Assembly: GCA_017408725.1 (NCBI GenBank)
Contig: JAFQUA010000001.1
Span: forward strand, 1 to 59,313
Direction: 5' to 3'
Length of the DNA: 59,313 bases
Source of the DNA: Oscillospiraceae bacterium
GTDB lineage: Bacteria; Bacillota_A; Clostridia; Oscillospirales; Oscillospiraceae
The notes under the pieces were generated by a model that saw only the letters and a program-made list of their open reading frames with translations, had not been told where the DNA came from and made no database searches. Of the stretch, positions 32,344 to 40,305 are shown piece after piece. The translations under genes were made by a program, and so were the position numbers. The number at the start of each line of letters is the position of its first letter. Position 1 is the first letter of the stretch.

Positions 32344-33612
32344 TTGAAAAACAAAAAGTTTTGGATATCGCTGCTGGCTGGCTTTATGGCTGCCGTTATG
32401 CTTCTTACTTTAATCATCGGCATTTTGCCTCAGGCTCATGCCGCTACTTCCAGTGAGATCAAAGATCAGATCAACAATATGAAAGATGATCAGAAGGAAA
32501 TGCAGGCCCTGATCGATGAACTGGAGAAGCAGAAAAAGGATAATGTGACGGAAGTCCGCGGACTGATGGAGCAGAAAAGCATCCTTGAGCAGCAGGTTGG
32601 CATTCAGCAGGCACAGATCGATATTAAAAATGATGAGATCGCTGCGTATGCCCTGCTGATTGCGGATAAGCAGGAGGAGCTGGACGAGGCAGAGGCGCGT
32701 CTGGCGGAGCTGAATGAGAAGAACAAAGAGCGGATCCGCGCCATGGAAGAAGATGGCGCCATTTCCTATTGGTCTGTTCTGTTTCAGGCGAATAGCTTTT
32801 CGGATCTGCTGGACCGGCTGAATATGATCGAAGAGATCGCAGCCTCCGATCGCCGCCGTCTGGATGAAATGAGCAAGGTAGCCAAGGAAGTCGCGGAGGC
32901 CAAGGAATCGTTGATTGCAGAAAAGGTGGCTCTGGAAGAAAGCAAGGCAGAGCTTGCTGCTGCTCAGGCAGAGCTGGAGGTTAGGGCGCAGGAAGCCCAG
33001 GAACTTTTGACCCAACTGCTTGCAAAAGGCGAAGAGTTCGAAGCGTTGATGGAAGAGCAGGAAAAAGAACTGGCTGAAATGGAGAAGGAGATCGCCGCGA
33101 AAGAGGAAGAGTACGATAAGGTCAAGTATCAGGAATGGCTTGCAACCTCTGTGCCGCCTACTACCAAGGCCCCCTCTTACAGCAGCGGCGGCGTGGGCGG
33201 CAGTGCCATGACACCTCCCGGCGGTCTTACCTGGTTGGTTCCCTGTGACTATGTTTATGTTTCCAGTCCCTTTGGCTGGCGTATCCATCCTGTTCACGGT
33301 GACAAGAGATACCATGCCGGTGTGGATCTGGCAGTTGGTCATACGCCTATTTACGCTACCCGTTCCGGCGTGGTCAGAACTGCTACTTACAGTTCCACTG
33401 CAGGCTACTATGTTGTCATCGACCACACAGACGGTTTTACCAGTACATATATGCATATGTGCAAATTCCCAAGTGTAAAAGCCGGCGATTTTGTTCAGGC
33501 CGGTCAAGTGATTGGATGTGTTGGTACTACCGGTACATCAACGGGTCTGCATCTGCATTTTGGCATCAGTTACAACGGTGTCGCAGTGAATCCCATGGAT
33601 TATATTGGGTAA
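32344..33612 (+). CDS. EnvC/PcsB-like coiled-coil M23 peptidoglycan hydrolase
   Basis: 422 residues, TTG start with AAGGAG eight bases ahead. A signal peptide (about 1-32, ending AHA) is followed by a long coiled coil rich in Glu/Gln/Lys (about 35-265), a short linker, and a C-terminal LytM/M23 domain. The M23 zinc residues appear to be intact: His and Asp in YHAGVDLA, and the HLHFG motif. The coiled coil would dock on FtsX, whose gene ends 15 bp upstream, as for Streptococcus PcsB and Bacillus CwlO. It should cut peptide crosslinks during septation or elongation, exported to the cell surface. Confidence 0.92.
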   Translation: MKNKKFWISLLAGFMAAVMLLTLIIGILPQAHAATSSEIKDQINNMKDDQKEMQALIDELEKQKKDNVTEVRGLMEQKSILEQQVGIQQAQIDIKNDEIAAYALLIADKQEELDEAEARLAELNEKNKERIRAMEEDGAISYWSVLFQANSFSDLLDRLNMIEEIAASDRRRLDEMSKVAKEVAEAKESLIAEKVALEESKAELAAAQAELEVRAQEAQELLTQLLAKGEEFEALMEEQEKELAEMEKEIAAKEEEYDKVKYQEWLATSVPPTTKAPSYSSGGVGGSAMTPPGGLTWLVPCDYVYVSSPFGWRIHPVHGDKRYHAGVDLAVGHTPIYATRSGVVRTATYSSTAGYYVVIDHTDGFTSTYMHMCKFPSVKAGDFVQAGQVIGCVGTTGTSTGLHLHFGISYNGVAVNPMDYIG

Positions 33613-33617
33613 AATGA

Positions 33618-33650
33618 TCCCACAGTCCGTTCGGACTGTGGGAAGCCTGT
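33618..33650 (+). terminator. Hairpin after the M23 gene
   Basis: A 12-bp perfect stem (33618-33629 with 33632-33643) with a very short loop but a poor T tail. Probably partial termination before the S41 peptidase gene. Confidence 0.6.
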
Positions 33651-33664
33651 TATGAGGTAGAATT

Positions 33665-34828
33665 ATGAACATGAAGAAATTTCAACAAATAATGTCCTAT
33701 GTTCTGGTTGCGCTTCTTTCCGCGGCCCTCAGCATTTCGGTGGTACTGGGATTGAGTGGGAAAAAAGAGCAGTCCAAGCTGGACGCACTGGAAGAGTTAA
33801 TCCTGGACCGCTTTATTGGGGACGCGGACAAAATCTTTATTGAAGACGCTGCGGCAGATGCCATGGTCAATGCACTGGGAGACCGCTGGAGCTATTATGT
33901 GCCTGCGGATCGGGTAGCTGCCCTTACGGAGCAGAAAAACAATGCATATGTTGGCATTGGTGTTACCATCACGGTCAATGAAGACCAGACGGGCCTGTTA
34001 ATCACACAGGTGGCTGCGGGGGGATCCGCAGAGGAAGCCGGCTTTTTGGTGGGGGATGTGATCGTCGCAGTTGCCGGAAAGTCTGTGGCTGGACAGTCTC
34101 TGGACGAGATTAAGAATCAGATCCGTGGTGAAGAGAACACCCAAGTGGAAATCACTGTGGAGCGGGGCGGTAAGCAGATCACAGCCATGGTCACCCGCAA
34201 GCAGATCAAAACAGCGGTTGCCACGGGAAAGATGCTGCAGGATAAGATCGGCCTTGTGCGCATTGTCAATTTTAATGATAAATGTAAAACGGAAACCATT
34301 GCTGCCATTGAGCAGCTTCTGGCAGAGGGTGCAGAAAAGTTGATCTTTGATGTGCGTTTCAATGGCGGCGGTGCCGCATCGGAAATGGTAGGGGTCTTGG
34401 ATTATCTTCTGCCGGAGGGGCCGCTTTTCCGTACTGAGGATTATGCGGGTAAGGAAACCGTGGAAACCTCTGATGAAAAGTGTCTGGAGCTTCCTATGGC
34501 GGTATTAGTCAATGGGGAATCCTACTCAGCAGCAGAATTCTTTGCCGCTGCGCTCAGAGAATATGAAGCAGCAATTGTGATAGGCGAGCAGACTACCGGC
34601 AAGGGGTATTTCCAGTATACCTATATGCTGCCGGACGGATCTGCCGTTGGCCTGTCTACCGGCAAATACTATACGCCCAACGGCGTTAGTCTTGCCCAAA
34701 AGGGAATCATGCCGGATGTGATGGTTCCGGTGGACGCAGAAACTGCCAATGCCATCTACGCAGGTACATTGGTACCGGAGGCGGATCCCCAGATCCAGGC
34801 AGCAGTGAAAGCACTTGCAGAAAAATGA
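33665..34828 (+). CDS. S41 family C-terminal processing peptidase (CtpA/CtpB-like)
   Basis: 387 residues. One N-terminal membrane anchor (about 9-30), then a PDZ domain (YVGIGVTITVN ... VAAGGSAEEAGFLVGDVIV) and the S41 catalytic core. The Ser-Lys dyad fits Ser288 in NGESYSAAE and Lys313 in TTGKGYFQ, with the spacing of 25 residues seen in Tsp. It should degrade or process exported proteins at the outer membrane face. Linkage to ftsEX and the M23 hydrolase is common in Clostridia and suggests control of wall enzymes. ATG 33665 has GAGGT; a second ATG lies six bases on. Confidence 0.93.
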   Translation: MNMKKFQQIMSYVLVALLSAALSISVVLGLSGKKEQSKLDALEELILDRFIGDADKIFIEDAAADAMVNALGDRWSYYVPADRVAALTEQKNNAYVGIGVTITVNEDQTGLLITQVAAGGSAEEAGFLVGDVIVAVAGKSVAGQSLDEIKNQIRGEENTQVEITVERGGKQITAMVTRKQIKTAVATGKMLQDKIGLVRIVNFNDKCKTETIAAIEQLLAEGAEKLIFDVRFNGGGAASEMVGVLDYLLPEGPLFRTEDYAGKETVETSDEKCLELPMAVLVNGESYSAAEFFAAALREYEAAIVIGEQTTGKGYFQYTYMLPDGSAVGLSTGKYYTPNGVSLAQKGIMPDVMVPVDAETANAIYAGTLVPEADPQIQAAVKALAEK

Positions 34829-34833
34829 TATTT

Positions 34834-34866
34834 ACGGGGACGGTGACTGCATCGTCCCCGTATGTA
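34834..34866 (+). terminator. Terminator after the S41 peptidase gene
   Basis: ACGGGGACG (34834-34842) pairs with CGTCCCCGT (34853-34861) around a 10-base loop. The tail is only moderately T-rich. Confidence 0.65.
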
Positions 34867-34900
34867 TATGCAAAACATAGCAAAAACTTCAAAAAGCACC

Positions 34901-34929
34901 TTGACTGAAAGAAAAAAATGGAATATAAT
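34901..34929 (+). promoter_or_regulatory. Promoter of greA-lysS
   Basis: TTGACT (34901-34906), 17 bases, TATAAT (34924-34929). Confidence 0.8.
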
Positions 34930-34972
34930 ATTCAAAGCTATGGACATTTTTATCTGAGAAAGGATTTTGAAT

Positions 34973-35452
34973 ATGGCAAAGGAATTTAAGATTACCAGTC
35001 TGCGTCTGCAGGATCTGGAAAAGGAACTGAACTATCTGAAGACCACCCGTGAGCGTGAGATCGCGGCAATGATCGCGGAAGCCCGCTCCTATGGCGATTT
35101 GTCCGAAAACTCCGAATATGATGCTGCCAAGAATGAGCAGGCAAAGCTCTATGGACGCATTGCGGAAATCGAGGATATCCTGTCTCATGCCGTTATCATT
35201 GAGGATGAGAACGAGGCTACCGGCCGCGTGGGTCTGGGCTGTACGGTGGTTGTTGAGGATGTAAAGACCGGCAAGCAGACCACCTACCGCATTACCGGCT
35301 CTCAGGAAGCCAATCCCATGGAATACAAGCTTTCTGATGATTCTCCCTTCGGCCGTGCCGCTGTGGGTAAGTCTGCCGGTGATACCTTCACCGTCAACGC
35401 TCCTGCCGGCTCTTATGAGATGAAGGTCGTCAGTGTATCTCGTGAGGGCTAA
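34973..35452 (+). CDS. greA: Transcription elongation factor GreA
   Basis: 159 residues, normal size. The N-terminal coiled coil (LEKELNYLKTTREREIAAMI, then EARSYGDLSENSEYDAAKNE) contains the DLSENSEYD tip that enters the RNA polymerase secondary channel to stimulate cleavage of backtracked RNA. The FKBP-like C-terminal domain ends in DTFTVNAPAGSYEMKVVSV. The ATG at 34973 is preferred over an ATG six bases earlier because of spacing from GAAAGGA. Confidence 0.96.
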   Translation: MAKEFKITSLRLQDLEKELNYLKTTREREIAAMIAEARSYGDLSENSEYDAAKNEQAKLYGRIAEIEDILSHAVIIEDENEATGRVGLGCTVVVEDVKTGKQTTYRITGSQEANPMEYKLSDDSPFGRAAVGKSAGDTFTVNAPAGSYEMKVVSVSREG

Positions 35453-35455
35453 GCT

Positions 35456-36949
35456 ATGGCAAATTTTGTACCGCAGGCTGAATTGCCTGTTTCCGAGCAG
35501 GCCCAGATCCGGCGCGAGAAGCTGGCGGCATTGCAGGCTGAGGGCAGAGATCCCTTCCTGCAGACCAAGTATGATTTTAACGCGGACTCCGCGGCCATCA
35601 AGGCAGATTATGAAGGCTATGAAGGCAAGACCGTCCGTGTGGCCGGCCGACTGATGAGCAAGCGTGGACAGGGTAAGGTTATGTTCTGCGATCTGCAGGA
35701 TGCCACCGGCCGGATCCAGCTGTTTGTCAAGATCGATGAGTTGGGCGAAGAGGAATACAACCGCTTCAAGAAGAATGACATCGGCGATATCATTGGCGTT
35801 GAGGGTGAGATCTTTAAGACCAAGACGGAAGAGATCTCAGTCCGGGCAAAGAATGTGATCCTGCTGTCCAAGTCTTTGCTGCCCCTGCCCGAAAAGTACC
35901 ATGGTCTGACCGATAAGGAGATTCGTTTCCGTCAGCGCTATGTGGATCTGATGGTGAATCCCGAGGTGAAGCAGAACTTTGTGATCCGCTCCAAGTTCAT
36001 CAAGTTTATGCGGCAGTATCTGGACAATATGAATTATATCGAGGTGGAGACCCCGGTGCTGAATACCATTGCCGGTGGTGCCTCTGCCCGTCCCTTCATT
36101 ACCCATCATAATACGCTGGACATTGATATGTACATGCGTATTGCCACCGAGCTGCCTCTGAAGAGACTGATTATCGGCGGTATGGACCGTGTGTACGAAA
36201 TCGGCCGTATTTTCCGTAATGAGGGTATGGATCCTAAGCACAATCCGGAATTCACCTCTGTGGAGCTCTATCAGGCTTACGCTGATTTCCACGATATGAT
36301 GGACATCGCTGAGGGGATCCTTTCCGGTGCAGCAAAGGAAATTCTGGGCACCTACGAAGTGGAGTGGATGGGCGAAAAAATTGATCTGACTCCCGGCTGG
36401 CGCCGTCTGACCATGGTGGATGCCGTTAAGGAGTATGTGGGTATTGATTTCGGTGCTATCACTGACGATGCCGAGGCTGTTGCTGCAGCCAATACTGTGG
36501 GTGTTGAACTGGCCGACGCCGCGGAAAAGACCTGGGGCAATGCATTGTATGCCTGCTTTGATCAGAGAGTGGAAGAGCATTTGATTCAGCCTACCTTTAT
36601 TACTATGTATCCCGTAGAGGTCAGCCCCTTGACCAAGCGTTCGCCCAAAGATCCCCGTCTGACGGAGCGCTTTGAACTGTTTGTCTGCCACAGTGAGCTT
36701 GCCAATGCTTACTCCGAGCTGAATGACCCCATTGACCAGCGGGGCCGCTTCATGAAGCAGGTGGAGCAGCGTGAGCGTGGCGATGACGAGACCGAAATGC
36801 TGGATGAGGACTTCCTCAATGCCATGGAATACGGCATGCCTCCCACAGGCGGCATGGGTATGGGTATCGACCGTTGTGTCATGATGCTCACCGGCACGGA
36901 TACCATCCGTGAAGTTATCCTGTTCCCCACGATGCGGCCCCTTGAGTGA
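35456..36949 (+). CDS. lysS: Lysyl-tRNA synthetase, class II
   Basis: 497 residues. The N-terminal OB-fold anticodon domain (VRVAGRLMSKRGQGKVMFCD) is followed by the class II core, with motif 2 FRNEGMDPKHNPEFTSVE and motif 3 GMGMGIDRCVMMLTG. Three bases after greA, as in many Firmicutes, so it is cotranscribed. It is the last host-like gene before the conjugative element. Confidence 0.97.
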   Translation: MANFVPQAELPVSEQAQIRREKLAALQAEGRDPFLQTKYDFNADSAAIKADYEGYEGKTVRVAGRLMSKRGQGKVMFCDLQDATGRIQLFVKIDELGEEEYNRFKKNDIGDIIGVEGEIFKTKTEEISVRAKNVILLSKSLLPLPEKYHGLTDKEIRFRQRYVDLMVNPEVKQNFVIRSKFIKFMRQYLDNMNYIEVETPVLNTIAGGASARPFITHHNTLDIDMYMRIATELPLKRLIIGGMDRVYEIGRIFRNEGMDPKHNPEFTSVELYQAYADFHDMMDIAEGILSGAAKEILGTYEVEWMGEKIDLTPGWRRLTMVDAVKEYVGIDFGAITDDAEAVAAANTVGVELADAAEKTWGNALYACFDQRVEEHLIQPTFITMYPVEVSPLTKRSPKDPRLTERFELFVCHSELANAYSELNDPIDQRGRFMKQVEQRERGDDETEMLDEDFLNAMEYGMPPTGGMGMGIDRCVMMLTGTDTIREVILFPTMRPLE

Positions 36950-36993
36950 AAAACCCTTGTGCCGCAACGCTTTTTCGGCTTTTCAGCTTTTGG

Positions 36994-37015
36994 TTGACAA
37001 CAAATTGACAACAAA
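36994..37015. repeat. Tandem 11-bp direct repeats at the element edge
   Basis: TTGACAACAAA occurs twice in a row (36994-37004, 37005-37015). Tyrosine integrases with an arm-binding N-terminal domain recognise such 10-12-bp direct repeats close to element ends, so this probably marks the left end of the conjugative element just downstream of lysS. The core attachment site cannot be placed without the right end. The rest of 36950-37093 shows no gene. Confidence 0.5.
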
Positions 37016-37093
37016 TTTGCGTGTTTTAGCGAATAATTGTGACGCAGCATGAATAAGTTGTTAAGCCACAGCGCAATATAGCACTTGTTATTT

Positions 37094-37136
37094 AAGGACA
37101 CTTTCTGTAAGAAATTTCAGAAAGTGTCCTTTTTTG
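37094..37136 (+). terminator. Strong terminator upstream of the element genes
   Basis: A 14-bp perfect stem (37094-37107 with 37118-37131), 10-base loop and T-run. It would insulate the element from lysS transcription. Confidence 0.85.
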
Positions 37137-37187
37137 CAGGCTGCAACATCTGTCTTGACAACTCTAAATATGAAAGGAACTGAGCAC

Positions 37188-37457
37188 ATGATCAGTGAGC
37201 AGACAAAAGAATATTTCGAGCTGGGCAAGCGGAACGATGTTCGCGAGAGTGCAAAGCGGCTTCGTCGGCAATTTCTTCGCTACAAGGATGCTGAAATTGT
37301 GTACAGCATACAGCATAAGAAGTTATTGGAGATGGCCAGTAAGGCAGGCGCAATATATCGAATTGACGGGACAGTATTAATAAATCGAGATATCTTCGAC
37401 CAGTATTTGGAGCAGTTCCATGAGCCTAGCACTCTAGCTCCCTCGGAGGAATCATAA
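37188..37457 (+). CDS. Excisionase-like DUF6462 family protein
   Basis: 89 residues. The core KKLLEMASKAGAIYRIDGTV followed by LINRDIFDQYLEQF is a winged-helix DNA-binding segment of the type found in DUF6462 and excisionase-like proteins of mobile elements. It is paralogous to the N-terminal half of the next gene. The ATG at 37188 is used; further upstream in-frame codons run into the terminator. Its stop and the next ATG overlap (TAATG). Possible roles are recombination directionality or repression of the transfer genes. The function is inference. Confidence 0.7.
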   Translation: MISEQTKEYFELGKRNDVRESAKRLRRQFLRYKDAEIVYSIQHKKLLEMASKAGAIYRIDGTVLINRDIFDQYLEQFHEPSTLAPSEES

Positions 37458-37948
37458 TGAGTGGTAATCTATGGATGTTCTCCGATAAACTGGATGATGA
37501 AGACATTGAGATCCTAAAGCATGAGTTTATCACTTATTACCAAGGAGCGGATTACTATGGCTTAGGATTGAAAATGTTTACCCGATTGGCTCGTGAGGCT
37601 GGTGCGGTATACAAGATTGGAAAAAAGGTATTGATCCGTCGTACAATCTTTGACGCATATCTGCGGAAATTATATCGGATTGACCAAGAAGAGGCAGCAC
37701 GAAAGGCCGCCGGAAAGGATGCATACATGAAGCAAGGTACACTTGTATTGGATACAGACAGCGGGCGTATGGATATTAGGTTTAGCCTAAATGAATATTA
37801 TGGAGGTCTTCATTGCGGAACAAGAATGGAGGCACTTGTCGATGGAGATTGGATCCCAACACGCATTGAGATGGGTGAAGATTGGTTCCTGGTAGGAATC
37901 GATACCAAGGCGATTGCAGGTCTAACAGTGAGGATCAAAGAAAAATAA
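37457..37948 (+). CDS. DUF6462-like domain fused to DUF5348-like domain
   Basis: 163 residues. Residues 10-75 repeat the neighbour's winged helix (MFTRLAREAGAVYKIGKKVL then IRRTIFDAYLRKL). Residues about 95-160 read MDIRFSLNEYYGGLHCGTRM and WIPTRIEMGEDWFLVG, which matches the small DUF5348 domain otherwise encoded alone on clostridial plasmids and conjugative elements. A fused DNA-binding and accessory domain suggests a regulator acting with the preceding protein. Function unknown; names of the families come from memory of their sequence patterns. Confidence 0.65.
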   Translation: MSGNLWMFSDKLDDEDIEILKHEFITYYQGADYYGLGLKMFTRLAREAGAVYKIGKKVLIRRTIFDAYLRKLYRIDQEEAARKAAGKDAYMKQGTLVLDTDSGRMDIRFSLNEYYGGLHCGTRMEALVDGDWIPTRIEMGEDWFLVGIDTKAIAGLTVRIKEK

Positions 37949-37959
37949 ATACATCTGCC

Positions 37960-37993
37960 GGGCAGCTCTATTTGTAGGGCTGCCCATTTTTTA
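37960..37993 (+). terminator. Terminator after the DUF6462 pair
   Basis: GGGCAGC (37960-37966) pairs with GCTGCCC (37979-37985) over a 12-base loop, then ATTTTTT. Confidence 0.75.
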
Positions 37994-38023
37994 TACCCAA
38001 AATAGCCAAAGGAGGTGCCGGGA

Positions 38024-39100
38024 ATGCAGTGTTTACAGCGATATGACTGGGTCAAATTACTGAGATCCCATTTGCCAGAGGGCAAAGGGGTGATGGGTGC
38101 ATGGGCAAAACTGGCATCAAGGGCGGCGTTTAGAAAGGGTAATGCCATCTACTGCGGCCACAGCAACCCCGTACAGCCCGGTATGTGGGCCGGCGGTGTT
38201 GTTGGGCTTAAGAGTATTCTTGGGGCAAAGAAGAGGCACCAGGCCCTTCAGGTGATGGATACATTGCGAGAGCTGGGTTACATCAGCTATGAGTTGGATC
38301 CTGTTACAAAGAAACTGTCGTATCAGATCCTGGACTGGGTTGTTAAATGTTCCGGTGCGGAATGTATGGATGGAACTGTTTATACAACAGATGGTTATGG
38401 GTTCCTCTGCCTCCCCAGGAACATAACGCAAAGATTAGCAGCACAAAATTATCAATTTGAGGAAGCGGACGCATGGTTAGATCTTTGGTGCCATACTGTC
38501 TCCAATGATCGCCGCAATGTGTTCTCATTTATGGCTCCTGCTGTTCAGTATGGTAAGTATGGAGCCATTTTGACTTTGGAAACCCTGGGACAGCGTTGGG
38601 GTTGGGAAAAGACAAAGGTATGGAGATTTTTTCAGAAGCATGGGGATGTCTTCGCTCTGTACCGTCTGCCTGGCTCCTATGGCTGTCTCATTTTTAATAA
38701 GCTGTATCCCTGTGATACAGAGGTTTCACTCCCAACACAGGAGGCCGTTGTGCGTATTTTAGAGGAAATACGCATTTTGGCACGGAATACGCGCAAACGT
38801 GGCTCAATCCATCAGTATATGAGCCGTATGGTAGCTTGGTTCAGCAGGCGACTGCTTGAGGGCCAAGGGGATCGTGCGCTTACGGAGTTAGAAAATAGCC
38901 GCGTTGCACATTCAGACCCCATATTATTACGCGCGTATTTTTCTCTGTGTAGGATATGTAAGAAGTGTGGATATGACTGCGGTAGGGTTAGTATATGCTC
39001 TCTCTCGCAAGCAGATCCGAATACGATCCGAGGGCCGTGTGGCTCAATGGATCTGAACAGCTATGCAAAGGAGTATTTTACATATGAGCAAACAGGATGA
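38024..39100 (+). CDS. Element-encoded protein of unknown function, possible DNA-binding/replication role
   Basis: 358 residues, not recognised with confidence. Residues about 60-110 (ILGAKKRHQALQVMDTLREL then GYISYELDPVTKKLSYQI) look like a winged helix, and a second one may lie around LGQRWGWEKTKVWRFFQKHG. The C-terminus has several cysteines (CRICKKCGYDCG) that could form a zinc site. Two wHTH-like parts and a place at the element start are reminiscent of replication initiators or transfer regulators, but no catalytic motif is seen. The ATG at 38024 follows AAAGGAGG by seven bases. The gene contains clustered ATACGC motifs (38751-38792). Confidence 0.55.
   Translation: MQCLQRYDWVKLLRSHLPEGKGVMGAWAKLASRAAFRKGNAIYCGHSNPVQPGMWAGGVVGLKSILGAKKRHQALQVMDTLRELGYISYELDPVTKKLSYQILDWVVKCSGAECMDGTVYTTDGYGFLCLPRNITQRLAAQNYQFEEADAWLDLWCHTVSNDRRNVFSFMAPAVQYGKYGAILTLETLGQRWGWEKTKVWRFFQKHGDVFALYRLPGSYGCLIFNKLYPCDTEVSLPTQEAVVRILEEIRILARNTRKRGSIHQYMSRMVAWFSRRLLEGQGDRALTELENSRVAHSDPILLRAYFSLCRICKKCGYDCGRVSICSLSQADPNTIRGPCGSMDLNSYAKEYFTYEQTG
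38751..38792. repeat. Cluster of ATACGC motifs with a 9-bp inverted pair
   Basis: TGCGTATTT (38751-38759) and AAATACGCA (38766-38774) form a perfect inverted repeat, and another AATACGC lies at 38786-38792. The 15-mer AAATACGCATTTTGG at 38766-38780 recurs exactly at 47101-47115. Confidence 0.6.
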
Positions 39101-39722
39101 GCAGATGCTCTATGAGCGGCAAGAGGAAAAAATCAGATCTCAATCCGATGCTTTTATACAGTTTTTGACTAAACGAGGACTTCTCGGAGATAGTGATATT
39201 GATGATGAAACCATGCGTTCTATTCAACAAGAGAAGAACAAAGTGCGTTATCACAACACTGAGTTGCTGTTAAAGCAATATCGGAACATCGCGTGGATGG
39301 TTGAATGTTTCCCGGGAACTATAGCCATGGAATTGGATGAACCATTTGAACAATTAGATCAGTTGCTTGATCGTATAGATTTGGAGGTGGTGATGGGAAA
39401 TCGCAAGTTGGAAAGCAGAATTGAATCCATTCAAAAAACCCGATCTATGCTGGATAGAGTAAATGAAGCGCTGACAATCCTACAAAAGAAACCGGAAAAC
39501 GGCGAAAGGCTATACCAGCTTATTTACACGACCTATATCTGTCCTAAAAAGCTCAAACATAATGAAATACTGTATGAGTTGGATATCTCTACAAGGCATT
39601 ATTATAGGCTTAAGGAACAGGCAATAACAGTTCTTTCAATGCGCCTATGGGCAGCCCCGACAAGGGAGCTGGAATACTGGCTGGATGTATTAACTTTGTT
39701 TAATTCTTTCCCGTGTAAATGA
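39084..39722 (+). CDS. Sigma-like/ArpU-type HTH protein of the element
   Basis: 212 residues. The N-terminal two thirds is helical and charged, probably coiled coil (SKQDEQMLYERQEEKIRSQS ... LDQLLDRIDLEV). The C-terminal part (LIYTTYICPKKLKHNEILYE then LDISTRHYYRLKEQAITVLS) has the look of a sigma-region-4 or ArpU/DUF1492-type helix-turn-helix. Such phage- and ICE-borne proteins activate late or transfer genes. It overlaps the previous gene by 17 bp and has AAAGGA before the ATG at 39084. The transfer operon begins 180 bp later, so control of that operon is a reasonable inference. Confidence 0.6.
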   Translation: MSKQDEQMLYERQEEKIRSQSDAFIQFLTKRGLLGDSDIDDETMRSIQQEKNKVRYHNTELLLKQYRNIAWMVECFPGTIAMELDEPFEQLDQLLDRIDLEVVMGNRKLESRIESIQKTRSMLDRVNEALTILQKKPENGERLYQLIYTTYICPKKLKHNEILYELDISTRHYYRLKEQAITVLSMRLWAAPTRELEYWLDVLTLFNSFPCK

Positions 39723-39827
39723 AATGCCAGTAAAATGGCATATAAAATGGCAAGGTTCGCGCCAATGACATGCAAAAGTAAATGTGATAGAATTGTATCG
39801 TCCAATACTGGGCAAGGCGATAAAAGA

Positions 39828-39872
39828 GCCGTTTCAACAGCTGTTCATCAGCTTTTGGGGCGGCATTTTTTG
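39828..39872 (+). terminator. Probable terminator/attenuator before the transfer operon
   Basis: Nested pairing of GCCG (39828-39831) with CGGC (39861-39864) and AGCTG (39839-39843) with CAGCT (39849-39853), followed by T6. It sits just upstream of the VirB2-like gene, so it may attenuate transfer-gene expression. Confidence 0.55.
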
Positions 39873-39904
39873 TTGTCTATTTTCAGAGTAAGGAGGTGCA
39901 AGAC

Positions 39905-40270
39905 ATGGTCAAACAACTGAAGCTGGGCGGTCAGAAAATTAAGACTGCCTATTGGTCATTGGTGGGTACTGCAACCGCCATGATGCTGACTGTCCAGCCC
40001 ATGTTGGCGGCGAACGATACCATTTGGACCCGTTTCTCCACCATCATGAAGGATATCTACGGCCAGCTCGTTGGTATTTCCACCATTGTAGCAGTTACAA
40101 TGGCGGCAGTCGCGCTGCTTGTCCGAATGATCTCCAGAAATCAGCGGGCAGTCGATGAGGCTACCAGCTGGCTGAAGCGAATTGTTGTCACCTGGGTTGT
40201 TTTGAATACCCTGGGCTTTATCGTCGCTTATCTGCAGCCGTTGGTACAGGGCGGTAATTATTCACCTTGA
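39905..40270 (+). CDS. VirB2/TrbC-like transfer pilin
   Basis: 121 residues. A signal-like N-terminus (SLVGTATAMMLTVQPMLAAN) with a probable cut after MLAA is followed by two membrane helices (LVGISTIVAVTMAAVALLVR and VVTWVVLNTLGFIVAYLQPL) with a basic loop between them. This is the layout of conjugative VirB2/TrbC pilins. It opens the type IV secretion operon directly before the VirB6-like gene, and AAGGAGGTG lies in front of the ATG. In Gram-positive systems the protein may form a short channel lining rather than a long pilus. Confidence 0.78.
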   Translation: MVKQLKLGGQKIKTAYWSLVGTATAMMLTVQPMLAANDTIWTRFSTIMKDIYGQLVGISTIVAVTMAAVALLVRMISRNQRAVDEATSWLKRIVVTWVVLNTLGFIVAYLQPLVQGGNYSP

Positions 40271-40305
40271 TCATGCTCGGTCGAGCAGATCGGAGGTGAT
40301 GCAGC

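Noticed and set aside
36709..37101. A 130-codon minus-strand frame across the lysS end that could be read as an integrase tail
   Set aside because: The part over lysS is antisense coding and the rest covers only the tandem repeats; no integrase catalytic residues are present.
37134..37187. An upstream TTG start for the first DUF6462-like gene
   Set aside because: The extra codons begin inside the terminator's T-run; the ATG at 37188 has a better ribosome site.
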